From assembly GCA_035527515.1 (NCBI GenBank), contig DATLAJ010000146.1:62001-126000 (forward strand): a DNA stretch of 64,000 bases, written 5' to 3'. Source of the stretch: a bacterium. Lineage in GTDB: Bacteria; B130-G9. Shown here piece after piece: positions 15,801 to 25,327 of the stretch (the stretch's first letter is position 1; each line of letters begins with the position of its first letter). A model generated the notes under the pieces. The model had not been told where the DNA came from and made no database searches. It was given only the letters and a program-made list of their open reading frames with translations. Made by a program: the position numbers and the translations under genes.

Positions 15801-18800
15801 CTCGCCCTTGGACAGCGTGAAATCCGTATAGTACTCGTATCCACCATTCGAGGGAACGCCAACTCCGGTGAACATCATATCGTGAGCCTCGTCGTCGATA
15901 TAGACACTCGCGTCCAGCGGCTCATCGCCATCCGCGTCGAAGAAGTGCACGCCGAAGCGGAACGACTGGTCGCTGCCACCGATCGAAGGCGAGACTGAAG
16001 GATCGGTCAACACGGGCGGAGTGTTGAAGCTCCTGTTGGCTATCCTGTAGATGTTGCCATCCCAACAGCCGAAGAACAGCTGACCCTCATCATACTGACT
16101 GGTTCCGTATCCCTCGCTGCCAACGCTGCCAAGCGGCGCTATCGACACGCCAGATATCCAAACCTGGCTTCCGACGTTCTCCCACCAGGCTAACTCGCCC
16201 TCTTTGCGCGCAACGAAATCAGGATCGGTAGGCGCCCGGACTGCGTAAAGCTTCGCATCGCTCGCCCCAAAATAGACTACGCCCGCAGAGTCCACGGTAA
16301 TGGAACCAAATATCGAGCCGCCTGGCACGAACGACCATCCAAGCTCTCCAGTATCCTTGTCAATCGCATAAAGCGCATCTGACGCGAGATATACATAGTG
16401 GCCGTCAATCGCCGGCGAAGAGTACTGCACGGGAGCGCCCGTGTCGTACTTCCATACCATCATCGGCTCAAAGCCAGCGACAGTGAAGTCATAATCAAGC
16501 CGATAGAGGCAGTGATCGAACGACCCGATATAGACAGTATCCACGTTGCCATTGGTCTCCACTGAAGGCGAGCTGTTGACCATGCCGCCCGTCTCATACG
16601 TCCAGACCAACAGACCACCCGAGTTGACGGCATAAACGTAGTTATCGTAGGACCCGAAATAGACAGTGGAATCTGTCCCCTCCGCCGCACTGCACTGCAC
16701 CGCGCCACGCGTCGGGAGGTTGTAGGACCACTTCAACGTGCCATCCCGGCCCTTGATGGAGTAGAAGGTGCCAGAATAAGAGCCTATATAGACGTCGCCG
16801 TTGACGCCGACACAAGGGGAACTGTCCGCGATATCGGCAGCGCTGAATATCCACCTCAGCTCGCCTGTCCACGTGTCCAGCGCAAAGACTGTCCCCGACC
16901 TCGAGGCGACAATGATGCTGCCCTCTTGCCCAAGAGCCGGCGTGCAATCCACGTAGTCGCCTGTGTCGTATTGCCACAACACGTGCGAAAAATCGCTTGC
17001 TATGGCATACACCCTGCCATCGCGCGACCCAGCGAAGATGGTCGATTCGGACCCTCCAATCACCGGGGTGCCCTTGACGGGCTCGCCTATGTTAAGCGTA
17101 TCCATAACCGGCATCGTCGGCCCAAACGCCTCGTTCTCGAGCGAGTTATTGTCCTGATACCGGTTGAAAGAAGGCCACTTGGCGATTGTCGGCCCTACAT
17201 ATTGAAACTCTGGGGCGGTCGCCCTTGCGATCGACGGCGGCGGATTCCTCTCAACATCAGCGTTGCCGGGGTCCGAAGTCAACACGCCGCGGCTCCTAGG
17301 CTCGTTGTAGAACGGCATCTGGCCCTCGTAGTAGAAGTCAAACCAGAACGAGTGCTCCCCATAGTCCAGATACACCGTCTCGTAGGTGTAGAGCCCATCG
17401 AACTGCGAACCGTTCCCAGGCAGAAGCTCCATGTCATACTGAACATCATCGATGTACATGTGGGCATTCAGCGAGCCTACATCACCGGTATTGATGCCGG
17501 ACGAGCGCCTCTTCGGGTCGAAGAAGCGGATGCTGTAAGTGTAAGCTCCCGGCGGCCCGACCGCTGGTGTTACCTTCCCATTACGCAGAAGCAGTGTAAA
17601 CAGCTGACCGTATTCGGGCAGCCTCGTTGTGCAAGGCTCCACCTCATCCCTCGGCCAATCCGGATGAACGGCGGTCGGGGCGTCCGTGAACTCGAAATGG
17701 AAGCTCGGCGTGTCGTTCGTCGTGGTCATGTGGAACGAATACCTATCCTCCCAAGGCACTGAGGAGTTACCTATCACGGAGTCTCCACCCATCGTATATG
17801 CTATGTTGTCAAGATAGACCTCTCGAGCCCGGGGTGAATCCTCGTCAGAGTCGTAATACCAAACCCAAAGGTCAACAACGCTCTTCTTAGGCCTAGATAT
17901 CGTCCCGTCAAACGTAACATCCGTCTTGACAAAATATAGCTCGGGACACATATTCGGCCCCCCATAGACCTCCGAGACGATCGGCGAGTTCGCACCAAAG
18001 CCATCCTCGGTCTCGAAGAAGTAGTTGAAGCAGCCATTCTGGTTGTAATAAATGTATTCCCGGAGTGACGGGGCCGCGACCGAACCGTCAGAAATATACT
18101 CGTATGTCCCCAGCCGGCGATCGTCGTCGCCAGTGTCGAGCTGATAAATCATCCCCTCCCACAAGCCATAAGGTGGACCGACGAGACTCGTCGGGCGCGC
18201 GGCGCGGTTAGGATTGTCTGGGTCGATGTGATACGGCGGGTATTGTTGGAAGGGGTCCTCCAGAAACCTCCAGAATGTATGGAACCCATCAACGTACAGG
18301 ATTATGGGATTCTCCGGATGCGGGACTTCATCGTCATAAACACCCACTGAACCGCAATCCGGGTCGAAATAATCCACGTCATACGTAAACACCGTCGGCA
18401 GCCGGGCCATCCGGTTCTCCTCGGTGTAGCCGACCTTTGGATCCACATCCGCAAACCTGAACCGGCCCACAACGTTTTCCTTTATCTTCATCACCCAGCC
18501 AGTGCCGTAAAGATCGCCACTGACTTCGTCCTCGTTGCGGCCATCGCCACGGATGTAAATGTATCCGCCGGAGATTATGGGCGAACAGGCTATAGTCATA
18601 TAGCGGTGGGGATAGACCTGCTCGTGAAACGGCACTTTCTCAAGGCCCCGGTGATTCTCCTCACTGTCCGTGTGGTATTCAAAAACGACATCACCGGCCA
18701 GATAGCCCATCAAATCGTTGTTCGTCGAGGTGACAACCTCAAGCCAGCCATCGCTCGTCATCATCCAGATCAGGCCGTTGCCGTCCATAGCCGGAGATGG

Positions 18801-20372
18801 AGCCACCTCGTAGCTTCCGTCAGGCGTGAAATTCCATTCCCCCGGCGGCTGATCGGCGGAGCAAGAGGTTTCCCACAGCCCCATACCCTCCGTGGCGCCG
18901 AAGTAGTTCGTGGCAACATCCATGCCCGTCATGATATCGACACCGTGCAACGAGTGATCGCTTTGGACATAAATAGCATTACCTGCAAGAATCGGCGTCG
19001 AGGCTGTCGGCCCGCCCAGATCGTATGACCACCTGAGCGCTGATGTGTACTTACGAGGGAACGCCCCCACAGCTATCCCAGGAGGTGGGATATCCGGGCC
19101 CATTATGTACTCGTCATTGTTGTCCTGCCACATTGGCGCTGGGGGATCATCTGCGCTCCAACCTAGAAATTCCCAGTCGTGCTCCGCATACCACGAATCC
19201 TCGAGACACAGAAGAGTCCCGGCCGGATCGCAAATATAAATTGTGGACGTCGTCACGCCAACGTTGTTGTACATAACCGGCGGCGGTGTTCCCGCTGGAG
19301 CGTCTGGGGGCGGCGTGCCCTCAACACGGTCCTTCTGGAAATTCCACATTCTCGGCACGATCACGGGCGAACTGACCAGCGGCGAGCCTGCACTGCTTAC
19401 CTCGTATGACCACTTCAAGTTAACTGGCGCCGGATCGCCTAGCGGGGGTGGCGGAGGCGGAAATAATATCGGAGGCGGAGACCACGTCGTGGCAGCAATC
19501 GTGTGCATCGCATAGAGGTTGCCATCGGCGCCCGGTGCGTAAATCGTCCTGGGTTGTCCCAAGCCCATCCAGTATGTACCCCCTCCAGCCGCTTGCCCAG
19601 GTGTGTAATCCCAATATGTGTATTGGCTACTGCAAAGAGCCGGCGAGGCACATACATCAGCTCCCAACGGTGTCTGTGGGTCCATGCCATACAACCAAAC
19701 AAGAGATCCCTCATCAAAGTCGCCAAAGGCATGAATAGAGAATCCATAACCGACCGAACTGCCGGCCGAGTTCCCAAAAACGTAAATGCGCTGGTCGTTC
19801 GTATCTATCATGATGTCCGAGGCGTCACTTCCGCCACCCAAGAATGGCGTGGAGAACAGGAGCAGAGCATTACCCATGTTGTCCGGGTCTCCATTCGGAT
19901 CGTAGCAGTCGAGCGCAAGGCCACCCGTCCCCCTGCCTGCGAAATAGAACCTGGTCTCGTCCGGACTAAGCGCGCCGGTGTTCCAGGTGCCGTTCGGATA
20001 AGCCCCCATCAGACTCTGCCAAAGCAACTCAGGAAGCGTGCACCCCTCTTCGTCAGGAAGGCCCTCGTTAATACAGTAAAGCGCAGTTATGGTACCCATC
20101 GCGCCATCTATCGTTCCTAGACAGTAGATCCTGCCGTTCGAATCAATAATGTGGTTGGACCTGCTGTATCCGGCCTCGTAGCTCCAGTGAATGGTTAGAT
20201 TCTGACTAGAGAGGGGAGGGCCCTCCTCAAAAGTCCCTCGCTTGTTCTCATAATCAAAATGAAGCGTGGGCCACGCTCCCCCGGTGATCCCCTGACCAAA
20301 AGCAGAAGACGCCACAAAGGCAAAACAAGCCATCGCCAGCAAAAGCAAACTGGTCGTAGAAGCTCTTTTCAT
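12888..20372 (-). CDS. Giant secreted PQQ-propeller / Ig-like repeat protein
   Basis: A 2,494-residue exported protein. A signal peptide (1-26) ends A-F-G-Q. Approximate domain order: a first PQQ-type beta-propeller (about 40-640, with WSYEAGYS, LKWSYEV, LRWSYDLGG blades); three irregular Ig-like modules (about 650-1050); a second, regular PQQ propeller (about 1095-1375) with blades such as VYAIASDFSHVLWQYDTGDY and VYFGSYDNYVYAV; four Ig-like modules of about 107 residues (starts near 1452, 1560, 1667, 1774), each with a D-x-D-G/D-x-P-x-x-A-x-V-x-I-D core and an H-x-Y-Y-F-E-F strand; then four or five C-terminal modules opening IYIPYWQV, YLPYWQV, DLPYWAL and FIPYWSI, interrupted by one more Ig-like unit near 2190. 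No sorting signal such as LPXTG or a PEP-CTERM motif was seen. No enzymatic residues are apparent; a structural or ligand-binding surface role is likely. A strong terminator follows. Confidence 0.85.
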   Translation of the reverse strand: MKRASTTSLLLLAMACFAFVASSAFGQGITGGAWPTLHFDYENKRGTFEEGPPLSSQNLTIHWSYEAGYSRSNHIIDSNGRIYCLGTIDGAMGTITALYCINEGLPDEEGCTLPELLWQSLMGAYPNGTWNTGALSPDETRFYFAGRGTGGLALDCYDPNGDPDNMGNALLLFSTPFLGGGSDASDIMIDTNDQRIYVFGNSAGSSVGYGFSIHAFGDFDEGSLVWLYGMDPQTPLGADVCASPALCSSQYTYWDYTPGQAAGGGTYWMGLGQPRTIYAPGADGNLYAMHTIAATTWSPPPILFPPPPPPLGDPAPVNLKWSYEVSSAGSPLVSSPVIVPRMWNFQKDRVEGTPPPDAPAGTPPPVMYNNVGVTTSTIYICDPAGTLLCLEDSWYAEHDWEFLGWSADDPPAPMWQDNNDEYIMGPDIPPPGIAVGAFPRKYTSALRWSYDLGGPTASTPILAGNAIYVQSDHSLHGVDIMTGMDVATNYFGATEGMGLWETSCSADQPPGEWNFTPDGSYEVAPSPAMDGNGLIWMMTSDGWLEVVTSTNNDLMGYLAGDVVFEYHTDSEENHRGLEKVPFHEQVYPHRYMTIACSPIISGGYIYIRGDGRNEDEVSGDLYGTGWVMKIKENVVGRFRFADVDPKVGYTEENRMARLPTVFTYDVDYFDPDCGSVGVYDDEVPHPENPIILYVDGFHTFWRFLEDPFQQYPPYHIDPDNPNRAARPTSLVGPPYGLWEGMIYQLDTGDDDRRLGTYEYISDGSVAAPSLREYIYYNQNGCFNYFFETEDGFGANSPIVSEVYGGPNMCPELYFVKTDVTFDGTISRPKKSVVDLWVWYYDSDEDSPRAREVYLDNIAYTMGGDSVIGNSSVPWEDRYSFHMTTTNDTPSFHFEFTDAPTAVHPDWPRDEVEPCTTRLPEYGQLFTLLLRNGKVTPAVGPPGAYTYSIRFFDPKRRSSGINTGDVGSLNAHMYIDDVQYDMELLPGNGSQFDGLYTYETVYLDYGEHSFWFDFYYEGQMPFYNEPRSRGVLTSDPGNADVERNPPPSIARATAPEFQYVGPTIAKWPSFNRYQDNNSLENEAFGPTMPVMDTLNIGEPVKGTPVIGGSESTIFAGSRDGRVYAIASDFSHVLWQYDTGDYVDCTPALGQEGSIIVASRSGTVFALDTWTGELRWIFSAADIADSSPCVGVNGDVYIGSYSGTFYSIKGRDGTLKWSYNLPTRGAVQCSAAEGTDSTVYFGSYDNYVYAVNSGGLLVWTYETGGMVNSSPSVETNGNVDTVYIGSFDHCLYRLDYDFTVAGFEPMMVWKYDTGAPVQYSSPAIDGHYVYLASDALYAIDKDTGELGWSFVPGGSIFGSITVDSAGVVYFGASDAKLYAVRAPTDPDFVARKEGELAWWENVGSQVWISGVSIAPLGSVGSEGYGTSQYDEGQLFFGCWDGNIYRIANRSFNTPPVLTDPSVSPSIGGSDQSFRFGVHFFDADGDEPLDASVYIDDEAHDMMFTGVGVPSNGGYEYYTDFTLSKGEHTYYFEFTDGNWVGNTPVLLPAAAPEGQFSGPIIDNKPDLTNPGVDPVYGDFSQEFVLSVDFSDPDDDPPVSAVVYIDGKAHALSEPTGEGQTPFNGTYTYTTTGAELGVGDHTYHFEFEYSVNEWVKGPVVGELSDLTVNNSPVLADGTVTPEGGDTSDDYTYSVHYKDIDDQPPARANVVIDGVPHQMSLYSDFDSDGTYRYTMAGELMGYGSHIYYFGFEDTASGATMLPAPPLEPFHGPQVNAIPTLLVGHVSPISGDSDVDFVFSVHFADPDGVRPSEVALVLDGTRYDLILEEGIITDGLYARTISGTQIGLGDDHSFYFEATDDDGSSTRFPEDASESISGPAIVEPGIYIPYWQVRNSTGQDTTLVIGNAGTSQLSSSVDVVVHLYAGLLGMEIDTISHTIAPGEQVKVDLSERFDDQLSHFGCAKVTWDRGSIAVWAMTKNAESQAVSMTLKDPQIRSSYLPYWQVSSDSTIDTLLAISNIGGTSVDLHVDFYDFDGNSVGATTFTIQPRVLRPLWLSDVINDAESAGSAVLIWERGILALWGMIMSEDTSKAFEVSFNQPFSLSADLPYWALQSGGSGRSGLAKINLEMPRFSDGLGDNVSRLVVGSLSGKKGKPVDLDAIREAAHNGSALSSGSLAVGARSWTAETKSADKAPPVLSGFAISPEAPTTLDAVTFSIDYYDEDGDLPLFALVVIDDDNRGMTLEEGQPYDGRYSYQTFLTAGVHRFYFMFSDGEMIVQLPEGTHFTINVTGASQQLDTWLVVTNLTESAGPAIVSLFDLNGNVVGAIQTQLGGLYSSGMLKLSETPVMQGIGSGTISIGAANPLLNVWGVIQSDTFNTGFAINFESRHSRSMFIPYWSINDEYGVDSWVSVTNKGDENGIVVVNLFDNMGELVGIADHEIAPNSMWFMDARDILFSSATKINGRGTVIWEEGQYLLYGAITDLTNRTSYPLAFVQPQVHK

Positions 20373-20513
20373 AATCCCTCCTCAGATTCTCTGATCGACT
20401 ATCGCAAACCCAGGAATGAATATATCCCCAAAAATGCACTGTCCATCAGCAAGTTGCTACGCAACTGCCGAAAAAACCTAACAAATCTCCTCTATCAACA
20501 ACAAGCACACCTC

Positions 20514-20542
20514 TTGTGCTTATATTCTCTTGCACTCATAAT
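20514..20542 (+). promoter_or_regulatory. miaB: Candidate promoter of miaB
   Basis: TTGTGC (20514-20519), 17-bp spacer, CATAAT (20537-20542). The start site would be only about 7 nt before the ATG at 20556 and no Shine-Dalgarno is visible, so the mRNA may be nearly leaderless. Confidence 0.35.
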
Positions 20543-20555
20543 ATCCTGCATTACT

Positions 20556-21971
20556 ATGACCAAAGTCAAGGCTTATCGTGTCGACGCGGGAATCGTCCCG
20601 ATCAAACTTATTTCGCGCACCAAGAGACCGACATTGGACAACAAAACATACTCGATTATCACATTCGGCTGTCAGATGAACAAGCTCGACAGCGAGGTCG
20701 CGGCCGGCCATCTCCAGGCCGCTGGACTCACCCCAGCACAAACGGTCGAATCCGCCGATCTACTGCTCGTGAATTCATGCTCAGTAAGGGCAAAGGCACA
20801 GGACAGAGCCACCACCACTCTCCACAGCCTTCCCCAGACCAAAAACGCGACTCGCTCAACTAGGCTGGTCGGCATCATGGGCTGCGTCGCTCAACAGATG
20901 AAGGAGAAACTCCTCGATGCCCCGTTCAACGCTGATTTCGTTATTGGCGCACGTGCCCTGCCCCGACTCCCAGAGATCATCGACAGACTGCTCGCCGGTG
21001 AGCGCAAGATCGTCGCATCTGAGTCGGAGCGGCCGGATTGCGATTACGACCCCGCCGTCATCCACCGAACAGGCAAGCGCAGCGCCTACGTTGCGGTATC
21101 GAGAGGATGCAGCAACCTCTGCACCTACTGCATTGTCCCATACGTCAGGGGACCAATCTGGCACCGAAACCCAGAAAACATCATCAACGAAGTTAGCCAG
21201 CTCGTGCAATCAGGCTATCTCGATCTCTGCCTGCTCGGCCAAAACGTCAACAACTATTCGCATGGCCGCTGGCACTTCACGCAGCTGCTCGAGCGCCTCG
21301 CCCAGACCGACCGCCTGAGGCGCCTTCGGTTCATCACAACGCATCCAAAGGACCTGAGCATCGAGACGGTTAAGTTGATGGCTCATCCGCCGCTTGTCCC
21401 CTACATCTCGATGCCGCTTCAATCCGGCTCTGACCGCATATTGCGCCTCATGAACCGGGGCTACACGAGGACAGAATACCTCGAGAAGGTCGCCTGGCTG
21501 CGAGAGCATATTGATGGCTCGTTCATCTCGACCGACATCATGGTCGGATTCCCAGGCGAAAGCGAGGCCGATTTCGAGGACACACTTGAGGTAGTGCGCC
21601 TCGCCAAGTTCGACAACATCTATAGCTTCATCTACTCACCACGGCCATTTACGAAGGCCGCCAGTCTCAAGAACGAGGTCCCGAGAGACGTTGTCAAACA
21701 ACGCTTCAAAAGACTGCTAGCGCTGGAGCGCCAAAACAACATCGATAGCCTGCACCGCTTCGTCGGGAGCACTCTAGAAGTATTGGTGGACGGTGCCAGC
21801 AGGAAGGACCGAGCCGTCGCCTGCGGGCGTTGCCCTCAGAACGTCGTTGTCAATCTTCCACACGACAGCTGCGAGGTCGGCGAGCTCGTGCTGGCCACGA
21901 TAACCACGGCCGGCATACACAGCCTGGTCGGAAAGGTAACGAGGCGCTTGGTGCCCGCAGCCAAGTCCTAG
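20556..21971 (+). CDS. miaB: tRNA-2-methylthio-N6-dimethylallyladenosine synthase
   Basis: Radical SAM methylthiotransferase that modifies i6A37 in tRNA. The open frame begins at 20259 but the family domain starts just after the ATG at 20556, which gives 471 residues. The N-terminal UPF0004 domain has the three auxiliary-cluster cysteines in FGCQMNKLDS, LLVNSCSVRAKAQDR and GIMGCVAQQ. The radical SAM domain has C185-x3-C189-x2-C192 in RGCSNLCTYCIVPYVRG. A TRAM RNA-binding domain ends the protein (LEVLVDGASRKDRA...GELVLATITTA). QMN-x-x-D-S and N-S-C-S-V-R fit MiaB rather than MtaB or RimO. It is transcribed alone, divergent from the giant secreted protein. Confidence 0.93.
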   Translation: MTKVKAYRVDAGIVPIKLISRTKRPTLDNKTYSIITFGCQMNKLDSEVAAGHLQAAGLTPAQTVESADLLLVNSCSVRAKAQDRATTTLHSLPQTKNATRSTRLVGIMGCVAQQMKEKLLDAPFNADFVIGARALPRLPEIIDRLLAGERKIVASESERPDCDYDPAVIHRTGKRSAYVAVSRGCSNLCTYCIVPYVRGPIWHRNPENIINEVSQLVQSGYLDLCLLGQNVNNYSHGRWHFTQLLERLAQTDRLRRLRFITTHPKDLSIETVKLMAHPPLVPYISMPLQSGSDRILRLMNRGYTRTEYLEKVAWLREHIDGSFISTDIMVGFPGESEADFEDTLEVVRLAKFDNIYSFIYSPRPFTKAASLKNEVPRDVVKQRFKRLLALERQNNIDSLHRFVGSTLEVLVDGASRKDRAVACGRCPQNVVVNLPHDSCEVGELVLATITTAGIHSLVGKVTRRLVPAAKS

Positions 21972-21976
21972 CGGCG

Positions 21977-21993
21977 GAGTGCCCACGGCACTC
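21977..21993. terminator. Hairpin after miaB, possible factor-dependent terminator
   Basis: A perfect 7-bp stem GAGTGCC-CAC-GGCACTC lies 6 bp after the miaB stop, between two converging genes. There is no T-tract, so it is not a standard intrinsic terminator. Confidence 0.3.
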
Positions 21994-22120
21994 GACCCAG
22001 TGTCTGGGCACCCGTAGCTTCTTTTACCTCCGGGCGCAGCTCGTCGGCTCGCACGTGCCGAGCTCGCCTCAACTGACCACGCCCAGGGTAATGGTCTGGC
22101 CTTGCCACTGCGATTCTCCC

Positions 22121-24049
22121 CTACATGATGCGAAATTGCACGCTTGCGATGGAGCCGATGGGGCGGAAAGGCTCACGGGCACGACTGAGCGCAGCAGCGA
22201 AGAGGTAGTCGCCGGGGATGACGTGCTCGTTCAGCGTGAACTCAAAGATGCAAGCCGGGCCGAAATGAAGCCCTTCGTCCAACAGAACGTCGATCGCGTA
22301 GGGCGTGAAGTCAGTCGTGAGGCCGTCCGGCGTAATGTAAAACACCGTCCCGTCAGCCGCTACGAACGCCGCATAGAAGTCAACCCAGATCGGCCAGCCA
22401 TCGTTCCCAACTGCTACCTGCGCCCGCAGCCTGTCCCCAGGCCCCAGGGCCGGCGCCTCTGCCGCCCCTGCTATGATTGCGCCTCCGCCGATGCTTGCCT
22501 CGATTGTGGGCGGCGTGGCGGCGTAGTGGTAGCCGATATCGACCAGCTCAGTGTCGAAGGCGCCGTCCGTCCGCGTGGTGAAGAAGTTCATGCCGGCGAT
22601 TGAGGCGCTTGTGGAGCCGGCGTCGATGCACGGGCTGTCCGCATCCTCTCCCGCCTCGGCCGACGATAGGTAATAGTCGCCCAGCGGCCCGCTCGCAAAT
22701 ATCGGGTCCCCCACGATGTTCCCCACCCCGGGGTAGCCTCCCTCAACGCAGCAGTATCGAACGCTAAGCGATGACCCGCTCAACTCAGTCTTGTTATTCC
22801 GTAAAATGCAGTTCCGAACATTCACGTCGCTCGTGCTGGAGGCCCGCAGGCCTCCCCAGCTAGGTTGATATCTACCCCAAGAGTCGGTCCAGCCAGCTCC
22901 ATTGTCCAGGATTGTGCATCCCTCAACATTAAGCTGGTCCGCGTAACAACAATAGACGCCCCCTCCAGAGTTTCCCGAAATCAGGCAGTTCCGAACGACG
23001 TCATCTCCCACCCCCTCAGTGGCCCAAAAGTTAATCCCGCTCCGTTGGCTGTCGAGAATCCTGCAATCCGCTATCTTGACGTGGAATGGAGCGGCGATGT
23101 ACCTGAAGTCGCCGTTGCACCAGACCCCATAAATGTTGTTCACGACAGTGCAGTTCGTCATCTCCAGCGAGAACCTGTCCCCCCTAGCCTCTCCGTCGGC
23201 TGCCGACGTGTAGGGTAACGGTGGCGCCGACCAAGCCGTCCAACTCACGCCACTAAGACCGCTCTCGTAGGGCCTGTCCGCTATGAGACAGTCGCGGATG
23301 GTGGTTTCGCCCCAGATGCCTCGATGATCGTAGTAGATCTCCCCGTCTATCCCGCCGCCAATTAGCTTGCACTTCTCGATCAGGTTCCGGCCATCCTCGA
23401 GGCTGATGCCCCCACCATAGAAACTACACCGCCTCACCTCCGCCGAAGAAGCATTTAAGGCTAGGCCCCCGTCCACGAAGGTCGAATCCTCCACTGTAGC
23501 GTCTCGCCCCTTAAGATACGCCAAGCCCGTCAAGACACAAGCATCTACCCTAATGCGAGGGCTTTCACAATTCATGCTGAACCATGCTTCCTTCCCAGCA
23601 GTGGCGGTGCAACGTTCAATAATGATCGAGCCTTCCTCGGCCCCGGACGACGATGCGTGCAACGAGAGGCACGAGGCCGAGTTCCCGGTTAGCTGACAGT
23701 CTCGAACGACCACACGCCTACAGCAGTCGGTCCATATCCCTCCTGAGAATAACGACCGGCTCACCAGTGCCAGCCTTTCTACCCTCAGATCATCTATGTG
23801 GGTCGCCTTGATGATCCGCTCATCTTCTGTGTCACCCAAGAGCCTGGTCGTCTCGCTCCCCTGACCAAGCAGAGAGGTGGAGGACATCAACTCCAGAGGA
23901 AATGTCTCCCCGTTAGTCTCCCAGGAGTAAGTCCCGGCGGCGACACTAATGGTCGCTGCCGTCGTCCCAGCCACATCCAAAGCGTGGGTAATCGTCTCGA
24001 AGGCTTGGACTGTCATCATCGCCCGGGCTTTTTTTGACTTCTTGCCCAC
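22121..24049 (-). CDS. Beta-helix paralog lacking a signal peptide, with its N-terminal domain moved to the C-terminus
   Basis: A 642-residue relative of the proteins at 6901 and 38149. It opens GKKSKKARAMMTVQAFETI, and the TITHAL and GTYSWETNGETFPL segments match the paralogs, but the signal peptide and first domain are absent. The beta-helix runs to about residue 500, closing with DADSPCIDAGS and VDIGYHY. The last 130 residues (APALGPGDRLRAQVAVGN...DYLFAAALSRA) resemble the beta-sandwich domain that is N-terminal in the paralogs. The start is uncertain: the in-frame GTG at 24049 has no well-spaced ribosome site, whereas ATG at 24060 has GAAGGG at a good distance but is in another frame. That frame reaches A-AAA-AAG, where a -1 slip would enter this frame. 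It may be a decayed gene or a frameshifted one; without a signal peptide export is doubtful. Confidence 0.65.
   Translation of the reverse strand: MGKKSKKARAMMTVQAFETITHALDVAGTTAATISVAAGTYSWETNGETFPLELMSSTSLLGQGSETTRLLGDTEDERIIKATHIDDLRVERLALVSRSLFSGGIWTDCCRRVVVRDCQLTGNSASCLSLHASSSGAEEGSIIIERCTATAGKEAWFSMNCESPRIRVDACVLTGLAYLKGRDATVEDSTFVDGGLALNASSAEVRRCSFYGGGISLEDGRNLIEKCKLIGGGIDGEIYYDHRGIWGETTIRDCLIADRPYESGLSGVSWTAWSAPPLPYTSAADGEARGDRFSLEMTNCTVVNNIYGVWCNGDFRYIAAPFHVKIADCRILDSQRSGINFWATEGVGDDVVRNCLISGNSGGGVYCCYADQLNVEGCTILDNGAGWTDSWGRYQPSWGGLRASSTSDVNVRNCILRNNKTELSGSSLSVRYCCVEGGYPGVGNIVGDPIFASGPLGDYYLSSAEAGEDADSPCIDAGSTSASIAGMNFFTTRTDGAFDTELVDIGYHYAATPPTIEASIGGGAIIAGAAEAPALGPGDRLRAQVAVGNDGWPIWVDFYAAFVAADGTVFYITPDGLTTDFTPYAIDVLLDEGLHFGPACIFEFTLNEHVIPGDYLFAAALSRAREPFRPIGSIASVQFRIM
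24028..24034 (-). other. A-AAA-AAG slippery heptamer at the start of the beta-helix paralog
   Basis: Read from the ATG at 24060 the codons are CAA AAA AAG, followed three codons later by TGA (24018-24016). A -1 shift at this heptamer joins the frame of the 22121-24049 gene. A self-complementary GCCCGGGC follows directly. The motif is the known dnaX/IS type; function here is unproven. Confidence 0.4.
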
Positions 24050-24168
24050 AGCATTGTCATAATCCCTTCACTCTCGATTGGACTTTACATTTTTGGCCTA
24101 GGCGGAACAAAGATTCAGCTGCGGTGTTGGGTCTATGGTTTACGGACGTTTACAGGAGATAAATAGGC

Positions 24169-24378
24169 ATGCAGAAGGACATACATCCCAAGTACTATGA
24201 GACAACAGTTACGTGTGCTTGTGGGAACAAGTTCAAGACTCGTTCAACTAAGAAGAACATAAGGATCGAGATATGCTCCAAGTGCCACCCCTTCTTCACC
24301 GGCAAACAGAAGCTGGTTGACACGGCCGGTCGCGTGGAGCGGTTTAGGAGAAAATACGGGCTCAAGGCGGACGAATAA
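24169..24378 (+). CDS. rpmE: Large ribosomal subunit protein bL31
   Basis: A 69-residue ribosomal protein bL31 of the zinc-binding type. The opening [20 protein letters not shown] is the classic bL31 start. Zinc ligands C16, C18, C36 and C39 are all present, the last pair in [20 protein letters not shown]. An AGGAGAT ribosome site precedes the ATG. Its stop overlaps the next start (TAATG at 24376-24380), so DUF1385 is translationally coupled to it. It opens the housekeeping run rpmE, DUF1385, prfA, DUF89. Confidence 0.97.
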   Translation: MQKDIHPKYYETTVTCACGNKFKTRSTKKNIRIEICSKCHPFFTGKQKLVDTAGRVERFRRKYGLKADE

Positions 24379-25327
24379 TGCCGCTGACAGTTGGGGGGCA
24401 GGCCGTAATCGAGGGGGTGATGCTCCGTTCACCTAACGCAGTAGCAGTAGCTGTGCGCGCAGCGGATGGCTCAATCAAGTCGAAGGTGGAGCAGATCAAA
24501 CAGCCTTCGGAGCGTGTGCACCTATTGAAATGGCCGTTTTTTCGCGGCATCGCCACGCTTTGGGATTCTCTTTCGTTGGGGATCAAGTGCCTCAACTTCT
24601 CAGCTAAAGAATCTCTGCGTGACGCTTCCGAAAGCCACGAGGATAAGGGCACATTCTGGCCTTTCCTGCTCTCGATGCTCGCCGCACTTGGCATGGGCCT
24701 TGTCCTTTTTTTCATTCTGCCTCACGTCTTCACGGAGTTGCTGGGCTCTCAGTTTCCGATACTTCACAGCTCTAGCTACCTATTCAACCTTGCAGACGGC
24801 GGCTTCAGGATCGTCATCTTCGTGCTCTACATTGTAGGCATCTCGCTGATGCCGGACATCAGGCGAGTATTCCAGTATCACGGCGCTGAGCACCGCGTCG
24901 TTCACGCATACGAGTCAGGCAAAGAGGTAACCGTGGAATCTGCACGCGATTTTGGCGTCCTTCATCGCCGCTGTGGAACGAGCTTCCTGCTTATTCTGCT
25001 GGTTGTTGTCATTCTGCTTTTCTCGCTCGTCCCGCAAGAGACAGACCCAATCAGCAAGGCGGCAACACGGCTGAAGTTCCTTCCGCTCGTCTTGGTCTTG
25101 GCGGCTGGCATCTCCTACGAGCTTCTTCGTCTGTCCGCAAAGGCCCCCAACTCGCTTTTCGTCAGAGCAATCACGGCGCCTGGGCTGATGCTTCAGAGGC
25201 TTGTTACGAGGCAGCCATCGGATGAACAGGTCGAGGTCGCCATCGCCGCGTTGCATGGCGTTCTCGGCGCTGAACGTAGGCTGCGAGAGGACCGAATCAA
25301 GAAGGCTCAAGAGGAGGCGCTCTCAGT

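Noticed and set aside
20259-20555. A longer N-terminus for miaB.
   Set aside because: The added 99 residues overlap the start of the giant secreted protein gene and its leader, and have no counterpart in MiaB.
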